Shown: one piece after another, positions 1-4,837 of the stretch
How positions within the stretch are numbered: the stretch's first letter is position 1
How the letters are laid out: every line of letters starts with the position of its first letter
Assembly (NCBI GenBank): GCA_007131745.1
Contig: SLPX01000052.1
Span: 1-9,717, forward strand
Reading direction: 5' to 3'
Length of the DNA stretch: 9,717 nt
DNA from: Myxococcales bacterium
Lineage (GTDB): Bacteria; Myxococcota; Polyangia; HGW-17; SLPX01
Made by a program: the position numbers and the translations under genes
The notes under the pieces: model-generated
What the model saw: the letters and a program-made list of their open reading frames with translations, nothing else
What the model was told of the DNA's origin: nothing
The model's database searches: none

Positions 1-1
1 C

Positions 2-967
2 CTGCCCTATCTCCTGGTGTCCATGATAGCCTTGACGATTCCCCTCTCTCTTCTGTTGCTCTTTTCCGGAAAAAAAAAACCTCTCAAAAAGATAGAATCA
101 TCCCGCAGGCCGGTGTTGGAGAACAAATGCGAACGGATCAAACAAACCGTATCGGAGGAAACCGAAGACATCGATTTCATCTGCAAAAAAACCGATATCC
201 TTCCTTTGCAGGCGAAAAAAAAACACACCGAAAATATCGCCGACAAATCGTCAGGGAGCGTAGACCTGTTTACCAAAAACCCTGATACAGAACTGGAGAG
301 CATTTCACCCGGGCATATTTACCACCTGGGAGCAAACCGAAAAGTCGGCGGCACGGTGAAAAACATCCTTGCCTCCCCTTTGATGAAAGCAATGGTGCTG
401 TCAACCGGCCTGATGGTTCTGCTTCGTCACCTGATGCGGTACGGAAGCCTTGTCATTCTTCAAGCCCATTACGATGAAACATCTCTGGCCGCTGTTGTCG
501 GCACATACTCCCTGCTTGCGAATCCGGCTGCAATCGGCCTTCAGTTGCTTTTTGCGCCGAGATTTTTGAAAAAATTCGGCGTGGAGACGGCAAGCCTCCT
601 GTACGCAGGAAGCATAACCCTCGGCTTGGGATTGCTTGCATGCTTTTCCAACGTTCCCTCCGCTCTTACCGCCAGGTTTGTCCACACGGAATTCAAGGGA
701 GCGGTGAGAACACCGATCTCTCCGATTTTTTATTTTGGAGAACCACCCGAAAGCCGAGCTGAGGTAAGGGCTTTGATTCTCGGAGGCGCTGCGCCGCTGT
801 TCACCGTTGCCGGAGGCCTTCTTTTACAAGTCGTATCCGATCTTGCAAGCGTGACATTTCTTGCTTTTGCAGGAACAATATTGGGAGCAGGTTACATAGC
901 GGCATGTGAGTGGCAGAACCGAATCTATAGGCGACAAATAAAACTGCTCGAAAGAGATGGGCTTTGA
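2..967 (+). CDS. MFS / ATP-ADP translocase-like membrane transporter, 5'-partial
   Basis: The frame is open to the left edge (first full codon at 2), so this is the 3' part of a longer gene; the GTG at 17 and ATG at 23 lie inside a hydrophobic segment and are probably not the real start. The visible part begins with the end of one membrane helix (up to about base 73). A charged, low-complexity loop of about 100 residues follows, then roughly five more hydrophobic segments (around 380-460, 490-560, 580-655, 765-840 and 845-905). This matches the second half of a 12-helix MFS carrier with a long central cytoplasmic loop. The stretch TEFKGAVRTPISPIFYFGEP followed by a glycine-rich helix recalls the C-terminal half of nucleotide-translocase-like MFS proteins. 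That family call is from memory and moderate at best; the substrate is unknown. It ends 71 bases before cheW and may or may not belong to the same transcript. Confidence 0.6.
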   Translation: MPYLLVSMIALTIPLSLLLLFSGKKKPLKKIESSRRPVLENKCERIKQTVSEETEDIDFICKKTDILPLQAKKKHTENIADKSSGSVDLFTKNPDTELESISPGHIYHLGANRKVGGTVKNILASPLMKAMVLSTGLMVLLRHLMRYGSLVILQAHYDETSLAAVVGTYSLLANPAAIGLQLLFAPRFLKKFGVETASLLYAGSITLGLGLLACFSNVPSALTARFVHTEFKGAVRTPISPIFYFGEPPESRAEVRALILGGAAPLFTVAGGLLLQVVSDLASVTFLAFAGTILGAGYIAACEWQNRIYRRQIKLLERDGL

Positions 968-973
968 GATGGT

Positions 974-1002
974 TTGCCCATAAAAGCCGTGAATGATATA
1001 AA
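974..1002 (+). promoter_or_regulatory. candidate sigma-70 promoter before cheW
   Basis: TTGCCC at 974-979 (4 of 6 to TTGACA) and TATAAA at 997-1002 (5 of 6 to TATAAT) are separated by exactly 17 bases. This would place transcription start near 1009, about 30 bases before cheW. It is the only gap large enough for a promoter at the head of the che genes. Matches of this quality arise by chance, so the call is tentative; the che genes could also be read through from the transporter. Confidence 0.3.
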
Positions 1003-1006
1003 AGAA

Positions 1007-1021
1007 TCTCCACAAAGGAGA
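1007..1021 (+). promoter_or_regulatory. cheW ribosome binding site inside a small hairpin
   Basis: AAGGAG at 1015-1020 is the best Shine-Dalgarno match before cheW, but it ends 18 bases from the ATG at 1039, further than usual. It sits in a perfect 5-bp inverted repeat, TCTCC-ACAAA-GGAGA. No in-frame start codon lies between the site and 1039, so the ATG at 1039 remains the best start. A weaker purine run (GGTAAAG, 1030-1036) could serve instead. Confidence 0.3.
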
Positions 1022-1038
1022 CCGTTTCCGGTAAAGAC

Positions 1039-1503
1039 ATGGATGAGCAAGAACAACAATTCGTCTGCTTTTTCTGGGGCTCCCAAAAAATGTGCATCCC
1101 GATTCACCAGGTTAAAGAAACCCTGGCGACCCGTCCTTTGACAAAAGTATTTCTGACACCTTCATTTGTCATGGGCATCTTCAACCTCCGGGGTGAAATT
1201 CTGGCTTTGTTGGATCTCGCCCGGCTTCTCGGACTTCCCGCCTTGAACTACGGCCCTGATTCCAAGATCATAATAGTAAAAATCAACGGTCTCAAATGGG
1301 GTGTATTGGTCGATACAATGACAGGAGTGCGAAGGTTTCCCCCCGAATGTATAACCCCGGCAAAGGACCTTTTTCCCCGCACTCCGCTGTGGCTTGCAGG
1401 TGTTGTCTCCCATGAACAGTCTTCCCTGGGAATTTTGGACATGGCCTCGTTTCTGGAAACCGATGCCTGCCGTATAAATGCACAATCCGCTCGTGGAGAT
1501 TGA
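1039..1503 (+). CDS. cheW: CheW coupling protein
   Basis: A 154-residue protein made of a single CheW domain, the usual family length. It links chemoreceptor tips to the P5 domain of CheA in the cytoplasmic face of receptor arrays. The family hallmark FNLRGEILALLDL is at residues 48-60, including the arginine (Arg51) conserved at the receptor/kinase interface. An earlier beta-strand segment (FVCFFWGSQKMCIPIHQVKE, 8-27) and the later VLVDTMTGVRRFP (89-101) and GVVSHEQSSLGILDM (121-135) fit the two SH3-like barrels of the fold. The ATG at 1039 is the first possible start after the transporter stop that gives the full domain. It is the first che gene, 59 bases before the proposed start of the receptor gene, which suggests co-transcription. 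No other CheW is seen in the window. Confidence 0.95.
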   Translation: MDEQEQQFVCFFWGSQKMCIPIHQVKETLATRPLTKVFLTPSFVMGIFNLRGEILALLDLARLLGLPALNYGPDSKIIIVKINGLKWGVLVDTMTGVRRFPPECITPAKDLFPRTPLWLAGVVSHEQSSLGILDMASFLETDACRINAQSARGD

Positions 1504-1552
1504 TTGAATGGTTTTAAATGCATCGCCCCAGTTTGAACGAAAATCCATTCAG
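1504..1552 (+). promoter_or_regulatory. inverted repeat in the cheW-MCP gap
   Basis: GAATGGTTTT (1506-1515) pairs with AAAATCCATTC (1540-1550), leaving one bulged T at 1544; flanking bases extend it slightly (T1505 with A1551). The loop is about 24 bases. The 3' arm ends directly against the strong Shine-Dalgarno of the MCP gene (1551-1558), so folding could modulate its accessibility or mark an mRNA processing point. There is no T-run after it, so it is not a typical intrinsic terminator. Confidence 0.3.
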
Positions 1553-1562
1553 GAGGAGTTAC
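1551..1562 (+). promoter_or_regulatory. strong ribosome binding site fixing the MCP start at GTG 1563
   Basis: AGGAGGAG at 1551-1558 is a near-perfect Shine-Dalgarno sequence; its AGGAGG core ends 6 bases before an in-frame GTG at 1563. The upstream in-frame ATG at 1518 has no comparable site and would add 15 residues before the membrane anchor. The GTG is therefore preferred. Confidence 0.8.
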
Positions 1563-3644
1563 GTGAAACTGCCTTTTAAAATGAAGCTTTGGGTGAAGAT
1601 TTTCGGAGCTTGCTCCCTGATCACAATCATCGCCGTCGGTTCCACCGGCTTGATGAGTTACTGGATGCTTCAAAGAGGCCGCCGGGATCGAGGACACTTT
1701 CTTGACAAGCACATCAAAAGATACCACGACTATGTCAAAGGCGTTGGAGAAAGCCTGGAAGCCCTCACACACGTACTGGCTACCGACCCGAGACTTCTGG
1801 ACATCCTGGAAACAAAACCTGGATTGTCTTCTTTTTCAGCCGAAACGGACGGCGAAAAAACCACCGACCACGGAGACACTCAGCCCGCCGAAGACAAGAA
1901 AATACACCGACATCCAGGCCACTCAAGAACAATAAAAAGCATTGGGCGGATGGTTCGCGGCATCAGGGGTGCAATCAATCCGGATTTCGTCCTGGTTGTG
2001 GACAGGAACCGGAACGCTGTTTTTCAGCACCCTGAAAAAGGTCTGGATCTGATTGCAGACAGACAACTCGTTATAACCGAACTTCTGAATCAGGTTCCCA
2101 TCAGTGGAGAAACCCTGGTCCTGGCTAAAAAAGGATACCTGGTGTCCGGTGCGCCGGTGTTGTCAACCGATGGAAACAACATCGTACTGGGAGGTGTTCT
2201 CGTAGGGATAGATCTCGAAAGATACTTTCATAAATACAGAATACAGTCCGATAACAGAATTCCAAAACAGCACCGGCTTGTATTTGTCAACACGGCTGGA
2301 GAAATTTTGACCTCAGTCTTCCCTGAAAACACTTGGTCTACCCTGGCGCCTCAAATCCAAGAAGAAAACCGCTTGGAAGTCTATGAAGGAAACCGCAAAG
2401 TGGAGGTCATAGAATGGGCCGATACATTGTATGATTTCACTTCTCTTTCCATGACGGGTTATGAAAACGAACGCAAAGGGGTTGTGGGCAGACTTTTTCT
2501 TCTCAGAATAAGAGAACCGGTGGATATCCTGAGGGACTTGATGGATTACATATTGCCGGCGGCAATCGCCATAGGAATATTCTCACTGGTAGTTGCATCG
2601 TTTCTTTCTTTCTGGATCACCGGCCCGATCAGAACGTTTATCCGGGCTACACGTCAGATCACCGCGGGAGGGGGCGACCTGACACGGAGAATAAAGGTAC
2701 GCTCCAAAGACGAAATGGGAGAACTTGCAGAAAACCTCAACCAGCTTTTCGATCGCCTTCAAAACATCACGGCTCACGTGCAACAATCTTCACTGCAAGT
2801 AGGCGCCTCAAGCACTGAATTGAGCGCTGTCTCCAATCGCATGTTGGATGGAGCAAAGGAGCAAGCCATAAAAATTGAAAACTCCACGGCCGCGGTAACG
2901 GAACTCAGCAGCTCCATACAACAAGTAGCGGACAACGCCATGCAGACTACAAAAGTGGCAAAATCCACGGGCAGCTCTGTAAACCAGGCAGTCTCAACCA
3001 TGAATGAAATAAAAAACACGGTCGAAGACGTCGGCCTGCGCATCACGGAACTGGGTGAAAGCGGAAACCGAATAGGAAAAATCGTCGAAGTCATCAGGCA
3101 AATTTCCGAACAAACTTCTCTATTGGCTCTAAATGCATCGATCGAAGCCGCCCACGCCGGCGAACACGGACGGGGATTCGCAGTCGTGGCCGATGAAGTA
3201 AGCTCCTTGGCGCGTCGCGTAGGCCAGAGCGCGAAGGATATCGAAGACCTTATAGGCACAATAACTGAACAAACCGCTGAAGCCGTTCGCACCATGAGCG
3301 TGGCCATCGAAGAAGTGGAAGGCGGTTCATCCCTCGTAAAAAACACCCTGAGAAACATCCAGGAAATCGTTGACGTAATCTCCGATACCGCTACAGCCGT
3401 GCAAGAGCAGGCCTTGGCTTCGGATGAAATAGCAAAAAACATGGATGTGGTACAAAGAATAACTCAGGAAGTCCTGAACTCCAGCGAAGAAGCGGTCCTG
3501 CAGGGTGAGCGATTGCAGGAGTTGGGGTTCCATCTCGCGGAACTTGTCAAGGGGTTCAAGGTCGGCGCAAGATCTATTGGCGTCGGCAATACAGCGGGAG
3601 CGCTTAATCCTCCAAACTCCGGAGAGCGGGAGAGTCTTGATTAA
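1563..3644 (+). CDS. methyl-accepting chemotaxis protein with Cache-like sensor, HAMP and signalling domain
   Basis: A 693-residue transmembrane chemoreceptor using the GTG start (an ATG at 1518 would give 708). From the GTG: membrane helix 1 at about 13-35; an extracytoplasmic sensor of about 290 residues (36-325); helix 2 at about 329-353; HAMP at about 353-405, beginning ITGPI and containing the DEMGEL motif; then the long cytoplasmic coiled coil. The hairpin tip reads ISEQTSLLALNASIEAAHAG followed by GRGFAVVADEV, the MCP hallmark contacting CheA/CheW. The sensor contains FVLVVDRNRNAV and, later, GGVLVGIDL, resembling the double-Cache fold of periplasmic ligand sensors; the ligand is unknown. 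From the tip to the end of the coiled coil it is about seven residues longer than E. coli Tsr when aligned by hand. No C-terminal CheR/CheB-tethering pentapeptide is present. It ends with tandem stops TAA TAG and overlaps cheR by 8 bases. Confidence 0.93.
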   Translation: MKLPFKMKLWVKIFGACSLITIIAVGSTGLMSYWMLQRGRRDRGHFLDKHIKRYHDYVKGVGESLEALTHVLATDPRLLDILETKPGLSSFSAETDGEKTTDHGDTQPAEDKKIHRHPGHSRTIKSIGRMVRGIRGAINPDFVLVVDRNRNAVFQHPEKGLDLIADRQLVITELLNQVPISGETLVLAKKGYLVSGAPVLSTDGNNIVLGGVLVGIDLERYFHKYRIQSDNRIPKQHRLVFVNTAGEILTSVFPENTWSTLAPQIQEENRLEVYEGNRKVEVIEWADTLYDFTSLSMTGYENERKGVVGRLFLLRIREPVDILRDLMDYILPAAIAIGIFSLVVASFLSFWITGPIRTFIRATRQITAGGGDLTRRIKVRSKDEMGELAENLNQLFDRLQNITAHVQQSSLQVGASSTELSAVSNRMLDGAKEQAIKIENSTAAVTELSSSIQQVADNAMQTTKVAKSTGSSVNQAVSTMNEIKNTVEDVGLRITELGESGNRIGKIVEVIRQISEQTSLLALNASIEAAHAGEHGRGFAVVADEVSSLARRVGQSAKDIEDLIGTITEQTAEAVRTMSVAIEEVEGGSSLVKNTLRNIQEIVDVISDTATAVQEQALASDEIAKNMDVVQRITQEVLNSSEEAVLQGERLQELGFHLAELVKGFKVGARSIGVGNTAGALNPPNSGERESLD
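3621..3639 (+). promoter_or_regulatory. ribosome binding site and TTG start of cheR
   Basis: Two purine-rich sites, GGAGAG (3621-3626) and GGGAGAG (3628-3634), precede an in-frame TTG at 3637, with GGAG 4 or more bases from the start. The frame is open back to a GTG at 3505, but translation there gives residues unlike CheR and lies fully inside the MCP signalling-domain coding region. The TTG lets the conserved N-terminal CheR helix begin at once and overlaps the MCP stop, which suggests translational coupling. Confidence 0.6.
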
Positions 3645-4824
3645 TAGAGAAATCGCCAAGCTGGTTTCAGAATACACCGGCATGGGAAACACGAAATCAT
3701 GGCTTCTCGAATCGAGGGTTTCATCAAGGATGAAGATCCTGAACCTTCATGACATGAAGGACTATCTCGACCTTCTCCTCCATCCGATGGAAGGGATGAA
3801 AGAACTGGAATCACTCATAGAGACAATTAGAGTAAATGAAACCGGCTGGTTCAGACACAAAAAACAGATAAAAGATCTCACTGATTACATTTTTCCAAAG
3901 TTTTCGAAAAACTCCAAGATCCGCGCATGGAGCGCGGGATGCGCCGACGGGCGCGAAGCATATACACTGGCCTTATGTTTTTTACGTTTCGGGCACCGCC
4001 GGTTTTCAATTCTGGGAACCGACATTTCAAAAACAGCCATTCAGGAAGCCACATCAGGCGTATGGACGGAAAGAAACGCTATCACCATTCGGGAAATTGA
4101 ACGATCCGGTTTTTTTCTAAGGGATGAAAAAAATCGCTTGCAAGCAAAGGATATCCTGAAGCGTCATTGCAAGTTCATGGTTCATAACTTGATGGATTCG
4201 GTTTACCCTGGAGGGTTCCACCTCATAATGTGCAGAAATGTCCTGATTTACATGAACAAAAAAGCTCGATTGTTCGTTCTGAAGAAACTACTCCGATCTT
4301 TGGATCCAAATGGTTATCTGGTTCTTGGATACTCTGAATCAAATGAAATACCATGTGATATCGGTATACCTGAAAGATTCGGAACATCCGTTTTCTGGCG
4401 GCCGGCCGGCGTTTCAATTGCAAACACAGAAGACAAAACAGCCGCTGAACGCAAATCATCTCAAGACTCGATTGGCCTTTGCGAAGACAGGCTTACATCC
4501 GGAAAAAACCCCGAAACCGCCCAAATCGCCCGGATCAAAAATAATGTATTAAAACTGAAAGGATCGTTTCCAAAAGAAAAAATGTCTTTTTTGGCCGAAG
4601 AACTTCGCAATCTTCTCGCTGCTTCTCCAAACAAAGCTATCGTGAATATTGATGAAGTCGATTTCTTCTGCAATCAAGCCGCTGTTTATATCCGAAGGGC
4701 CGCTTCGCAACAACACGCCGGCGGCGGTGAATTCATGTTGATAGCCACCAAACCCGGAACATCGCATTGGGCAAGGCGTGCAAACCTTGCTCAATGGATG
4801 ATCATAAAAGAAAACGACATCTGA
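3637..4824 (+). CDS. cheR: CheR chemoreceptor methyltransferase fused to a STAS-like domain
   Basis: A 395-residue protein from TTG 3637. Residues 1-256 are CheR, which uses S-adenosylmethionine to methylate glutamates on MCPs. The N-terminal helical domain holds IRVNETGWFRHKKQ (64-77), matching the family's NET.FFR segment, with Arg73 at the essential arginine position. The SAM site is WSAGCADGREAYTLA (98-112), where GREAY replaces the usual GEEPY; TDIS with Asp129, LIMCRNVLIYM (196-206) and GYLVLGYSES (226-235) complete the fold. After a poorly conserved linker (about 257-296), residues 297-395 (bases 4525-4821) read as a STAS-like domain: a start strand VLKLKGSF, a helix, the strand KAIVNIDEVDFF (333-344), then a helix and GGGEFMLI. 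The usual phosphorylatable serine region is CNQA, without serine. E. coli CheR lacks such an extension. CheR is near certain; STAS is a hand-made fold call. Confidence 0.93.
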   Translation: MINREIAKLVSEYTGMGNTKSWLLESRVSSRMKILNLHDMKDYLDLLLHPMEGMKELESLIETIRVNETGWFRHKKQIKDLTDYIFPKFSKNSKIRAWSAGCADGREAYTLALCFLRFGHRRFSILGTDISKTAIQEATSGVWTERNAITIREIERSGFFLRDEKNRLQAKDILKRHCKFMVHNLMDSVYPGGFHLIMCRNVLIYMNKKARLFVLKKLLRSLDPNGYLVLGYSESNEIPCDIGIPERFGTSVFWRPAGVSIANTEDKTAAERKSSQDSIGLCEDRLTSGKNPETAQIARIKNNVLKLKGSFPKEKMSFLAEELRNLLAASPNKAIVNIDEVDFFCNQAAVYIRRAASQQHAGGGEFMLIATKPGTSHWARRANLAQWMIIKENDI

Positions 4825-4837
4825 AAACCCAGGGTTC

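Noticed and set aside
1504..1552. intrinsic terminator after cheW
   Set aside because: The stem is A/T-rich and followed by AGGAGGAG rather than a T-run, so termination is unlikely.
1518..1562. MCP start at ATG 1518
   Set aside because: It lacks a good ribosome binding site, whereas AGGAGGAG sits correctly for GTG 1563, which still leaves a complete first membrane helix.
2774..3442. 222-codon open frame on the minus strand
   Set aside because: It lies entirely opposite the conserved MCP signalling domain and its serine/threonine-rich translation has no recognisable domain; it is a codon-bias shadow.
3505..3636. CheR beginning at GTG 3505, with 44 more N-terminal residues
   Set aside because: The extra residues come from the frame opposite the receptor C-terminal coiled-coil coding region, look non-CheR, and lack a family counterpart; TTG 3637 with purine-rich sites just upstream is better.
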